Positions 8,206 to 15,656 of a stretch of DNA of 64,000 bases are shown one piece after another. This stretch comes from Streptomyces violascens (lineage in GTDB: Bacteria > Actinomycetota > Actinomycetes > Streptomycetales > Streptomycetaceae), in assembly GCF_014649955.1 (NCBI RefSeq), contig NZ_BMUA01000006.1, positions 186,001-250,000 of the forward strand, read 5' to 3'. Below the pieces are notes generated by a model. That model did not search any database. It was given only the letters and a program-made list of their open reading frames with translations, and was not told the DNA's origin. The position numbers and the translations under genes were made by a program. The first letter of the stretch is position 1; the number at the start of each line of letters is the position of its first letter.

Positions 8206-8358
8206 GTGCGCTTCGAAATCATGCGCCTGGACGACGTCGACGGTACCGCCGTTGACAGCACCGTCGTGGACGCCGCCTCCGTCAACCGGATTGTGCAGCA
8301 GGCCGCCGCAATGGGTCAGCGCATCTACATCCGCCCGGCCGAGTCCGTGGCCTCGTAA
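8206..8358 (+). CDS. Conserved 50-aa protein, unknown function
   Basis: GTG 8206 to TAA 8356-8358, starting MRFEIMRLDDVDGTAVDSTV and ending RIYIRPAESVAS. AAGGGAG lies 5 bases upstream. I recall closely similar short proteins in other Streptomyces, and an intrinsic terminator follows the stop, so this is a real stand-alone gene. It is acidic, with no membrane segment or metal motif. The alternation of hydrophobic residues suggests a small folded alpha/beta protein, but this is inference. Confidence 0.8.
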   Translation: MRFEIMRLDDVDGTAVDSTVVDAASVNRIVQQAAAMGQRIYIRPAESVAS

Positions 8359-8414
8359 CGCGTTAGAGGTAGTGCCCCCGCGAGCCGATCGAACGGCCGC
8401 GGGTGCCGTACGCG

Positions 8415-8450
8415 AAGCGCCCCCGTACCGATGCGTACGGGGGCGCTTTT
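8415..8450. terminator. Intrinsic terminator between the 50-aa gene and marC
   Basis: Perfect 14-bp stem AAGCGCCCCCGTAC / GTACGGGGGCGCTT (8415-8428, 8435-8448) with a 6-base loop and TTTT on the + strand. Confidence 0.9.
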
Positions 8451-8465
8451 GGCATGTCAGGGGGC

Positions 8466-9071
8466 TCAACTGCCGTGGATCACCTGGGTGATGCCGTTGA
8501 TGATCTGCTGCACCGCGAGGGCCGACAGCATCATGCCCGCGAGCCGGGTCACCAGGACGACGCCGCCGTCCTTGATGACGCGGATGATCAGCAGCGAGTA
8601 CCGCATGGTCACGTACAGGACGACGTGGATCGCGATGATCGCAGCCCAGACCGAGACCTGCCCCGCCACCGAGTCGTGGTTCTGGACGGCCAGGATGACC
8701 TGCACGATCGCGCCGGGCCCGGCGAGCAGCGGCATGCCGAGCGGCACGAGCGCGACGTTGACGTCCTTGGTCTGCTTGGGCTCGTCGGTCTTGCCGGTGA
8801 GCAGGTCGAGCGCGATGAGGAGCAGCAGCAGACCGCCCGCGATCATCAGCGCCGGGACGTCGATGTGCAGATAGGTCAGGATCTGGTGGCCCACGAGACC
8901 GAAGAGCGTGATCACTCCGAGCGCGACGGCGGCGGCCTGCCAGGCCATCCTGCGCTGGACCTTGGCGGCCCGGCCGGCGGTCAGCGCGAGGAAGATCGGC
9001 GTGATCCCGGGGGGATCCATGATGACGAACAGGGTGAGGAAGAGGGAGCCGAAGACGGCAGCGTCGAACAC
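8466..9071 (-). CDS. MarC/YhgN family integral membrane protein
   Basis: 201 residues from GTG 9071 (AAGG upstream). Six hydrophobic segments are visible: FGSLFLTLFVIMDPPGITPI, AAAVALGVITLFGLVG, ALMIAGGLLLLLIALDLLTG, PLLAGPGAIVQVILAV, WAAIIAIHVVLYVTMR and AGMMLSALAVQQIINGI. The DPPG and PLLAGPGA motifs are characteristic of MarC (UPF0056). The transport substrate of the family is not established; the old link to multiple antibiotic resistance is not supported. It lies about 160 bases downstream of the PHP gene on the same strand. Confidence 0.9.
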   Translation of the reverse strand: MFDAAVFGSLFLTLFVIMDPPGITPIFLALTAGRAAKVQRRMAWQAAAVALGVITLFGLVGHQILTYLHIDVPALMIAGGLLLLLIALDLLTGKTDEPKQTKDVNVALVPLGMPLLAGPGAIVQVILAVQNHDSVAGQVSVWAAIIAIHVVLYVTMRYSLLIIRVIKDGGVVLVTRLAGMMLSALAVQQIINGITQVIHGS

Positions 9072-9232
9072 GGTGAGCCTTGCGAGTGAGGTGCGTACAT
9101 GAGCGGGCCGGTGCACTGCTGCGCAGGTCGGCCGGGCCCGGCCCCCGGGACCGCGCGGGGGTGCCGGGCGGGGGTTCGAGGAGCGGGGATACGGGGGCGG
9201 GGCCCCCGGGGATCGGGAGAGGCGCGCTCTCC

Positions 9233-10099
9233 CTACGGGCGGGCGCTTCCGCCCGCACCCGGCACGGGGAAGGCCCCCGTGGCGCGGCGGGTGATCTCGC
9301 CGTAGATCTCGGGGTCGGTGGTGAACTCCCCGAGCCGTACGGTCTTGCGGCTGCCGTGGTAGTCGCTGGAGCCGGTGGCGAGGAGCCCCAGCTCGCGGGC
9401 GAGGCCGCGCAGCCGCTCCCGGGTGGGGGCGTCGTGGTCGGTGTGGTCGACCTCGATGCCGTCGAGCCCCGCGGCGGCCAGCTGGGCTATCGCCGACTCG
9501 GGTACCACCTGGCCGCGCTTGAGGGCCAGCGGGTGGGCGAAGACGGTGACGCCACCCGCGGCCTTGACCAGGCGGATCGCGTCGAAGGGGTCGAGCTCGT
9601 GCTTGCCGACGTAGGCGCGGCCGCCGTCGGCGAGCCAGTCCGGCACGAAGGCGTCCGAGACGGAGTCGACGACGCCGAGTTCGACGAGCGCCTCGGCGAC
9701 GTGCGGGCGGCCGACCGAGCCGTCGCCCGCGATTCGCGCGACCTGTTCCCAGGTGACGGGCACGCCGAGCTCCTGGAGCTTGGCGACCATGCCCTGTGCG
9801 CGCGGCACCCGATCGTCCCGCACCAGTTCGCGCTCGCGGGAGAGCTCGGGCTCCTCGGGGTCGAAGAGGTAGGCCAGCATGTGCAGGCCGACGCCGTCGA
9901 TGCGGCAGGAGAGTTCGGCGCCGGTGACCAGCGTGAGCCCGGCGGGAAGCGCGGCGATGGCCTCGGCGTACCCGCGGGTGGTGTCGTGGTCGGTCAGCGC
10001 GACGACGTCGAGCCCGGCGGCGGCCGCGTTGCGGACCAGCTCGGCGGGGGTGTCCGTACCGTCCGAGGCCGTGGAGTGGGTGTGCAGATCGATGCGCAC
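9233..10099 (-). CDS. PHP-domain phosphoesterase (RNase AM / YciV-TrpH-like)
   Basis: 288 residues from GTG 10099 with GGAG 8 bases upstream. The metal-binding PHP signature is complete: HTHSTASDG (His6, His8, Asp13), LTDHDTT (37-39 region), GAELSC, FAHPLALK, and the C-terminal GSSDYHG. Members remove 5' nucleotides from short RNAs or hydrolyse 3',5'-nucleoside bisphosphates; which reaction applies here is not visible. Monocistronic by spacing, with MarC downstream. Confidence 0.9.
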   Translation of the reverse strand: MRIDLHTHSTASDGTDTPAELVRNAAAAGLDVVALTDHDTTRGYAEAIAALPAGLTLVTGAELSCRIDGVGLHMLAYLFDPEEPELSRERELVRDDRVPRAQGMVAKLQELGVPVTWEQVARIAGDGSVGRPHVAEALVELGVVDSVSDAFVPDWLADGGRAYVGKHELDPFDAIRLVKAAGGVTVFAHPLALKRGQVVPESAIAQLAAAGLDGIEVDHTDHDAPTRERLRGLARELGLLATGSSDYHGSRKTVRLGEFTTDPEIYGEITRRATGAFPVPGAGGSARP

Positions 10100-10220
10100 G
10101 ACGCGTACTCCAGGGCATAAGGGGCGGATCAGGGGACAGTCAAGGATAACCGCCCGCCCGCTCCTCCCCGCCCGCCCGCGAGCGGACCCGCCATCAGGAC
10201 CGTCAGGACGATCGGGCGCC

Positions 10221-10859
10221 TCAGGACAGGATGCGCGGGGTTAGGGCTCCGCACGGCACGAGCTCCGTCTCGGCGCCCGCGTCGCGCAGATCGGTCAGGA
10301 CGAGCTCGTCGTACATGAGGAGCCCGGACTGTTCCGGCCAGACGATCGCCCACAGCCACAGGCCGCGCGCCTCGCCCGCGAAGACCGCACGGTCGTCCGG
10401 GGTGCGCGTGACGTGCCACAGCGGGGTGGGCCTGCCGGCCGCGAGGACCTTGGTGTGCGCGGGCTTGTCGACGCTCATGAACGGGCCGGGGTCGGGTGCG
10501 TCGATGCCCGCGTAGCGCGCGCCGAGCCCCACGCCCAGCTCCTCCGCGACCAGGATCAGCTCGCCGATGCCGCCGAGCGGGCCCGGGCCCGAGCAGGCGA
10601 CGGCGGTCGCGCGGCCGCCGCTGCGGTCGTCACCGGCGTACGCGACGCCCGTGAACAGCCAGCCCACGGGCAGCGGCCAGGGCATCCACACCGGTACCTG
10701 CGCCCGGCGCACAACGACCTCCAGGGCCTCGACACTGGGTGGGACGACCGGCTGGAGCGGAAAGACGGGGCCGTGCACATCGCACTGCCAGGTGTCGGCA
10801 AAGAGACCGGGCGCCCTGACCCGGCCTCCGCACCTCGGGCAACTGGGTTCGCCCCTCAT
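10221..10859 (-). CDS. DUF6758-like protein with N-terminal zinc-ribbon-like knuckle
   Basis: 212 residues. The N-terminus carries CPRCGG (Cys7, Cys10) followed by WQCDVHG, a plausible zinc knuckle. The rest is a mixed alpha/beta protein without known catalytic motifs (VPVWMPWPLPVGWLFTGVAYAG, PLGGIGELILVAEELGVGLG). It matches a conserved Streptomyces protein placed in DUF6758 to my recollection; no function is known. It starts at ATG 10859 with a G-rich leader and no canonical ribosome site at ideal spacing. Confidence 0.7.
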   Translation of the reverse strand: MRGEPSCPRCGGRVRAPGLFADTWQCDVHGPVFPLQPVVPPSVEALEVVVRRAQVPVWMPWPLPVGWLFTGVAYAGDDRSGGRATAVACSGPGPLGGIGELILVAEELGVGLGARYAGIDAPDPGPFMSVDKPAHTKVLAAGRPTPLWHVTRTPDDRAVFAGEARGLWLWAIVWPEQSGLLMYDELVLTDLRDAGAETELVPCGALTPRILS

Positions 10860-11000
10860 AGAGCCCCACGGTCCTCCCCCGTCGTGGCCCCGTCAAGGAC
10901 GATCACCCGTCCGGAGTGCGGTCCGCCTGTCGGCGGGGGTCCGGAAGCCGGTCGGTACGGGTCCGGGAAGCCTGTCGCGACCGGTTTGGCTGTGCGGCGG

Positions 11001-11585
11001 CTAGTCCAGACCCACAGACTTGCGCAGGGGGTCGCGCAGATCCGTGCCCTGGGTCAGCCAGCGCTCCTCCAGCTCCTTCGCACCCCGCACCCGCTTCCAC
11101 GCCGCCTCGTTCGTGGTCATCGGAAGCAGGGGCAGGAAGCGCACCGGGTCCATCGGGGCGTCGAGCTCCAGGTCCTCCACGAGGCCGCCCGGCTCGGCGA
11201 CCAGGACCGAGCTGAACGGGGCGCCCGGCCACAGCGGTTCGCCGACGTCGAGCGAGGCGCCCGGCGCCACCACCAGGCCCTCGACCTGCGGCGACGCGGC
11301 GAGCACGGCAAGCGGGCGGAGCACCTTGTCGGTGTCGGCGAGCCCGGCGCGTACGGACAGGACGAGCTCGGCCCGGGGGCCCTTCACCGGGTCGGCGAGC
11401 GCGGAGGTGGGGTCGGCCATCGGCTGGGCGGACATGCCGAGCGTGGCGTACCGGACGATGTCGCCCTCGGTGAACCGCAGCACCTCGATGCGGTCCGTAC
11501 CGAGAAAGGTGACCGCCGCGCGCGCGTCCGGCTCGCCCAGCGCGGTGTGCAGGCGGGCCTCGACCAGAGCAAGAACATCAACCAT
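11001..11585 (-). CDS. Suppressor-of-fused (SUFU) domain protein
   Basis: 194 residues. The C-terminal block (PVRFLPLLPMTTNEAAWKRV, then GAKELEERW) matches the bacterial SUFU-domain pattern; such proteins are often linked to polymorphic-toxin immunity or are solitary, and the function here is unknown. ATG 11585 has no Shine-Dalgarno; TATGCT (11592-11597, reverse) ends 6 bases upstream, so the mRNA is likely leaderless. It is divergent from the corA leader. Confidence 0.7.
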   Translation of the reverse strand: MVDVLALVEARLHTALGEPDARAAVTFLGTDRIEVLRFTEGDIVRYATLGMSAQPMADPTSALADPVKGPRAELVLSVRAGLADTDKVLRPLAVLAASPQVEGLVVAPGASLDVGEPLWPGAPFSSVLVAEPGGLVEDLELDAPMDPVRFLPLLPMTTNEAAWKRVRGAKELEERWLTQGTDLRDPLRKSVGLD

Positions 11586-11717
11586 GGGGCGAGCATAGAA
11601 GGCGTATGCAAGCGGCAAAGAAGAGGCTTGACGCAACAGTGGGCTGATAGTCTTGGCCGCTGTTCAGGACAGCAGGAAGTCCCCCACGGGGGACCGGCTG
11701 GAGGAGGTGGGGCTGCG

Positions 11718-11780
11718 ATGGATCGAAGTCGGCCTGGCAGTACCAACCGCTCTTCCACGCGCCTGCGTTGTTCCCGGTGA
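11718..11780 (+). CDS. Putative leader peptide (20 aa) upstream of corA
   Basis: ATG 11718 to TGA 11778-11780, preceded by GAGGAGG (11701-11707), one of the best ribosome sites in the window. The peptide is rich in arginine (6 of 20) and serine and contains one cysteine near its end (LRCSR). It lies between hairpins in the corA leader. It is too short for a structural protein, so a regulatory uORF is the natural reading. Confidence 0.5.
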   Translation: MDRSRPGSTNRSSTRLRCSR

Positions 11781-11949
11781 GCTGAGACCCTCCTTACCCG
11801 GCATCCGGGTCCGGAAACACCTGAGCCTCCTGGCGTTTCGCCCGACGGAAGAGCACATCGCCTCACCTTGTCCGTTCAGTAGCGAACGCCGTCTCCGCGT
11901 GCCCCTGTGGTGCCGCCCGCTTTGCGAACGTGTGCGATGGATGCCTTTC

Positions 11950-11977
11950 GGGGTCGATTCGATCCCCTGGTTTTTTT
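11950..11977 (+). terminator. Intrinsic terminator inside the corA leader
   Basis: GGGGTCG (11950-11956), loop ATT, then CGATCCC (11960-11966) gives a 7-bp stem with one G-T pair, followed after CTGG by TTTTTTT (11971-11977). A T7 run is rare in this GC-rich genome. Confidence 0.6.
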
Positions 11978-12052
11978 CGTCGCCGTACGTCCCCATTCCG
12001 GGCAGTTCCAAGCGTCATGCCCCGCGACGGCCCTCCGCGAAGGAGTCCTGCC

Positions 12053-13177
12053 ATGTCGATGATCCGTGACCTGCGTGCCGTGGTCCGTCCCGCGCTGCGC
12101 AAGACCAGCACCCCGTACAGCGGCTACGACAACACCCGCGACCCCTCGGCGAGCAGTGCCGTCGTGGACTGCGCGGTCTACCGCGACGGGCAGCGCGTCC
12201 AGTCCGCCGAGGACACGTCCTGCCTGACCCCCCGTGAGGCGATGCGCCGGGTGCGCGAGGGCGGGGGCTTCGTGTGGATCGGTCTGCACGAGCCGACCGA
12301 GGCCGAATTCGCCGGTATCGCCGCCGAGTTCGGGCTGCACCCGCTGGCCGTGGAGGACGCGGTCCACGCCCACCAGCGCCCGAAGCTGGAGCGCTACGAC
12401 GACACCCTCTTCACCGTCTTCAAGACGATCCACTACGTCGAGCACGCCGAACTCACCGCGACCAGCGAGGTCGTGGAGACCGGCGAGGTGATGTGCTTCA
12501 CCGGGCGGGACTTCGTCATCACCGTCCGGCACGGCGGCCAGGGCTCGCTGCGCGCGCTGCGCAAGCGCCTCCAGGACGATCCGGAGCTCCTCGCCAAGGG
12601 CCCCTCCGCCGTCCTCCACGCGATCGCCGACCAGGTGGTCGACGGCTACCTCGCGGTCGTGGACGCGGTCCAGGACGACATCGACGAGGTCGAGATCGAG
12701 GTCTTCTCGGCCCCGGCCAAGGGCAGCCCGCGCGGTGTGGACGCCGGCCGGATCTACCAACTCAAGCGCGAGGTACTGGAGTTCAAGCGCGCGGTCTCCC
12801 CGCTGCTGCGCCCGATGCAGCTCCTGAGCGAGCGGCCGATGCGCCTGGTCGACCCGGACATCCAGAAGTACTTCCGCGACGTCGCGGACCACCTCGCCCG
12901 CGTGCAGGAGCAGGTCATCGGCTTCGACGAGCTGCTCAACTCGATCCTCCAGGCCAACCTCGCGCAGGCCTCCGTCGCCCAGAACGAGGACATGCGCAAG
13001 ATCACGTCCTGGGCGGCGATCATCGCCGTACCGACGATGGTGTGCGGTGTGTACGGCATGAATTTCGAGCACATGCCGGAGCTGCACTGGAAGTACGGCT
13101 ACCCCGTGGCGATGGGCCTGGTGGCCGTGGCCTGCTTCGCGATCCACCGCACCCTGAAGCGCAACGGCTGGCTGTAG
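12053..13177 (+). CDS. corA: CorA-family magnesium/cobalt transporter
   Basis: 374 residues from ATG 12053 with AAGGAG 8 bases upstream. The long N-terminal cytoplasmic domain (about 1-310) contains the acidic helices DAVQDDIDEVEIEVF and the stalk helix. Two C-terminal membrane segments flank the selectivity motif YGMNF (GMN at 335-337) followed by EHMPEL, as in CorA pentamers; the protein ends with the basic HRTLKRNGWL. It moves Mg2+ (and Co2+/Ni2+) down the membrane potential. Preceded by an attenuator-like leader. Converges with the DMT gene, 4 bases separating the stops. Confidence 0.95.
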   Translation: MSMIRDLRAVVRPALRKTSTPYSGYDNTRDPSASSAVVDCAVYRDGQRVQSAEDTSCLTPREAMRRVREGGGFVWIGLHEPTEAEFAGIAAEFGLHPLAVEDAVHAHQRPKLERYDDTLFTVFKTIHYVEHAELTATSEVVETGEVMCFTGRDFVITVRHGGQGSLRALRKRLQDDPELLAKGPSAVLHAIADQVVDGYLAVVDAVQDDIDEVEIEVFSAPAKGSPRGVDAGRIYQLKREVLEFKRAVSPLLRPMQLLSERPMRLVDPDIQKYFRDVADHLARVQEQVIGFDELLNSILQANLAQASVAQNEDMRKITSWAAIIAVPTMVCGVYGMNFEHMPELHWKYGYPVAMGLVAVACFAIHRTLKRNGWL

Positions 13178-13181
13178 GCGG

Positions 13182-14084
13182 TCAATTGCGGCTCGCCCGT
13201 ACGACGAGGGCGAGCCCGGCCAGGATCACGAGCAGCGCCGGGTAGGCGAGGGCCGGGGGCTGCTGGCCGAGCCAGAGGGCCGCGATGAGGGCGGCGCCGG
13301 GGGTTTCGAGCAGGATCGCCGTAGAGGTGACGGACGGGCCGAGGCTCGCCACCACCCGGTTCAGCAGCGAGTGGCCGAGCAGCTGGGCCGCGAGCGTGAG
13401 CACGGCGAGCTTCAGCCAGGTCCCGCCGTCGTACGAGGTGAGGTCGGCCCCGCTGACGAGGGCGGCCGTCAGGAGCCCGGCGGCGGCCGTGCCGTAGCAG
13501 AGGTACGTGTACGGGACGGTGTCCACGCTCTTGCGGACCTCGGCGCCGAGCAGCACGTACCCGGCGGCCGCGATGCCGCCGCCGAGCGCGAGGGCGTCAC
13601 CCGCGAGCGCGCGGGGCGACAGGCTGAGGTCGACGCCGGTGAGCATGACGACGCCGGCGCACGCGGCAAGGGTGCCGGCCCACACCATGGCGGGCGGGCG
13701 GTGGCCGCGCAGGCGCAGCGCGATGGTCGTCCATATCGGGGTGGTGGTGCACAGCGCGGTCGACGAGGCGACGGACGTCATGCTCAGGCTGGGCAGCCAC
13801 AGCCCGAAGTGCAGCGCCAGGAGGCCTCCCGCGCCGATCGTGAGCCCCACCTCGCGCCGGGTCAGCGCGCGCAGCCGGGCACGGTACTTGAACCAGGCCA
13901 CCGGGGTCAGCGCCCCGACCGCGAGGGCGTTGCGCCAGAAGGCGATGGCGAGCGCGGGCGCGGCGGTGGCGGCGATCAGCGGCGCGGACAGCGAGACGCT
14001 GGAGATCGCGACGGCGAGCAGCGCGACGTCGAGCCGGGGGACGCCCGCGGCGACCGGCGGTGCGGAGGTGGTGGCAGTGGTCAC
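13182..14084 (-). CDS. EamA/DMT-superfamily transporter
   Basis: 300 residues with about ten membrane segments arranged as two EamA repeats (residues 17-145 and 160-295; for example ALAIAFWRNALAVGALTP and AILLETPGAALIAALWLGQQ). Members export amino acids or other metabolites; the substrate is not predictable. GTG 14084 has no ribosome site; TACGCT (14091-14096, reverse) ends 6 bases upstream, which indicates a leaderless mRNA. Confidence 0.88.
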   Translation of the reverse strand: MTTATTSAPPVAAGVPRLDVALLAVAISSVSLSAPLIAATAAPALAIAFWRNALAVGALTPVAWFKYRARLRALTRREVGLTIGAGGLLALHFGLWLPSLSMTSVASSTALCTTTPIWTTIALRLRGHRPPAMVWAGTLAACAGVVMLTGVDLSLSPRALAGDALALGGGIAAAGYVLLGAEVRKSVDTVPYTYLCYGTAAAGLLTAALVSGADLTSYDGGTWLKLAVLTLAAQLLGHSLLNRVVASLGPSVTSTAILLETPGAALIAALWLGQQPPALAYPALLVILAGLALVVRASRN

Positions 14085-14171
14085 GCCGGAAGCGTAAGGG
14101 GCATGGGCGGATTACGGAACTGACTATTCCCGGGGCCCTGGGCCCTCTGCCGTTATGGCTACTGTTGTGCC

Positions 14172-14681
14172 ATGACGCAGACGTTGCTCGACCAGGCCCT
14201 CGTCGAGGAGGCCACGAAGAAGTCCGGTCTCATCTGGGTGCGCGGCACCGGGGTGGCCGAGCGGGCCCTGTGGCACGTGTGGCTCGACGGGGCGGCGTAC
14301 GTGGTCGGGGACGGCCCGGGCGAGCAGCCGCTGGAGGGCCTGACGGACGGCGGCACGGCGGCGGTGACGGTCCGCTCGAAGGACAAGGGCGGGCGACTGG
14401 TCGCCTGGACCGCGACGGTCTCCGAGATCCCGCCGGGCACGCCCGCCTGGGACGCGGCGGTGGCCGAACTGAAGGGCAAGCGCCTGAACGCCCCGGACGG
14501 CGAGGCGATGCCGGCCCGCTGGGCAGCCCAGTGCCGCCTCCTCAGCCTCACTCCGACGGGCGCCCTCGGGGCGGCCCCGGAAGGCTCCCTGGCCAGACCC
14601 CCGGTCCCGTCCCCGGCGACAACGAGGCACGCGGTGCCCGCGGCCCTCCCGAGCCTGCTGTTCCGGCGGAAGCGGCGCTGA
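14172..14681 (+). CDS. Hypothetical protein, 169 aa
   Basis: No family recognised with confidence. The first 120 residues look like a compact beta-rich domain (GLIWVRGTGVAERALWHVWL, AAYVVGDGPGEQPL, TVRSKDKGGRLVAWTATV), loosely reminiscent of split-barrel folds, followed by a Pro/Ala-rich tail ending in RRKRR. ATG 14172 is preceded at 6 bases by TACTGT (14160-14165) and lacks a Shine-Dalgarno, so it is probably leaderless. Divergent from the DMT gene and convergent with the lipoprotein. Confidence 0.65.
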   Translation: MTQTLLDQALVEEATKKSGLIWVRGTGVAERALWHVWLDGAAYVVGDGPGEQPLEGLTDGGTAAVTVRSKDKGGRLVAWTATVSEIPPGTPAWDAAVAELKGKRLNAPDGEAMPARWAAQCRLLSLTPTGALGAAPEGSLARPPVPSPATTRHAVPAALPSLLFRRKRR

Positions 14682-14721
14682 ACCCGGGGGCGGAGCCCCA
14701 GGGGGCCGCGGGCACACCCGG

Positions 14722-15462
14722 TCAGGTCTTCGGGAGTTGTTTGCCGTAGTCCACCGTGTCGCCCTTCGCCGGCGCGGCGAGCGGGAAGTCCTTGTTCCAG
14801 TCGGCCAGTTCGAGGACGCCCGCCCCGCCCGCCCGCTCGAAGCGGAGGGGATAGGGCGTGCCCTGGAGGGAGACGTCGAGGGTGCCGCCCTCGCCGTCCG
14901 GACCCGCCGCGATCCGTACCGTACGGACGTCGCCGACCTCGGACCGGTCGCCCTTGGACAGCGCACCCTCGAGCCCGAGCATCCCCTTGAGCAGCACCGA
15001 CTTCTCGGTGAACCCGCGCAGCTGCTGGTAGGCGGGATCCCCCGAGGGCACCTTGACGTACTTGTCGTCGAGCTTGCCCGCAGCCGAAGCCGCGCCCCCC
15101 GACTCGCTGTGCGACCAGAACCCGGCGTCCGCCTTGAGGAACAGGTCCTCCCCCACCCTCAGCAGCCCGAACGTGCTCTTCTGCGAAGTCACCGTGCCCG
15201 TCCCGCCGGTGCCCTTCAGCTTCATGTCGATCTTGTACGAGCCGCCCTTGCTGACCAGCGTCCCCGACAGACGTACCGCGTCCGCGCCGTCCGCCGCCGT
15301 CCGCGCCCTGCTCTCGATCTCGGTCGCGGAGAGCTTGCCGACGCCGTTGGTCCCCTCGTCCGGATCCGTACCGCACGCGGTGAGCGCCGCGCACAGCGCG
15401 AGGGGCAGGGCTGCCCGGCGGGCGTGGACCCGCACCCGCACGGACAAAGGGGATGAGGTCAC
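14722..15462 (-). CDS. Secreted lipoprotein (LppX/LprG-like fold possible)
   Basis: 246 residues from GTG 15462 (GAGG upstream). There is a lipoprotein signal: basic start, hydrophobic AALPLALCAALTAC, with the lipobox LTAC placing the lipidated Cys at about residue 30. The mature part alternates short beta-rich segments (AVRLSGTLVSKGGSYKIDMK, then LRVGEDLFLKADAGFW), a pattern seen in LppX/LprAFG-type lipid-binding lipoproteins. The ligand is unknown. It should be anchored on the outer face of the membrane. Confidence 0.78.
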   Translation of the reverse strand: MTSSPLSVRVRVHARRAALPLALCAALTACGTDPDEGTNGVGKLSATEIESRARTAADGADAVRLSGTLVSKGGSYKIDMKLKGTGGTGTVTSQKSTFGLLRVGEDLFLKADAGFWSHSESGGAASAAGKLDDKYVKVPSGDPAYQQLRGFTEKSVLLKGMLGLEGALSKGDRSEVGDVRTVRIAAGPDGEGGTLDVSLQGTPYPLRFERAGGAGVLELADWNKDFPLAAPAKGDTVDYGKQLPKT

Positions 15463-15656
15463 CTGCGCACTGCCTCTCGCATGGATATGGGGGGGTCGGC
15501 AGACCGCACCCTACCCGCAGTGTCTACGCTGCCCGGCAGAGCGCCGTACGGGCGCCCCGCAAGGGCGTACCGTGCCGCCACCGGCTAGCCTGAAACCCTT
15601 GTCCCGCAGCGATCGCGGTGGTGCGGAGCAACCCTGAACAGTAAGGAGGCGCTCGT

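Larger units (their letters stand above)
11628..12052 (+). promoter_or_regulatory. corA leader region with uORF and intrinsic terminator (putative attenuator)
   Basis: About 400 bases without a normal gene. TTGACG (11628-11633) is a promoter candidate. The likely transcript contains the hairpins GCTGT/ACAGC (11660-11674) and GTCCCC/GGGGAC (11679-11694), a 20-codon ORF with a strong ribosome site, ACCCGG-CAT-CCGGGT (11796-11810), and a stem followed by seven T's (11950-11977), 75 bases before corA. The layout resembles attenuated Mg2+-transporter leaders. The M-box consensus is not recognisable. Confidence 0.55.

Noticed and set aside
8466..10118. 550-codon minus-strand frame joining marC to the PHP region
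   Set aside because: Only the last 201 codons are MarC; the upstream part is an out-of-frame shadow of the PHP-domain gene.
11640..12052. M-box (ykoK) Mg2+ riboswitch upstream of corA
   Set aside because: Fragments such as GGTGAG and CCGGAAAC are present, but the ordered M-box core (for example the GGGTCAACAG block) is not recognisable. A covariance-model search is needed before naming it.
11653..12069. 138-codon frame running through the corA leader
   Set aside because: Composition is unlike real proteins, it overlaps hairpins and the T7 run, and it ends inside corA; the short uORF with a strong ribosome site explains the region better.
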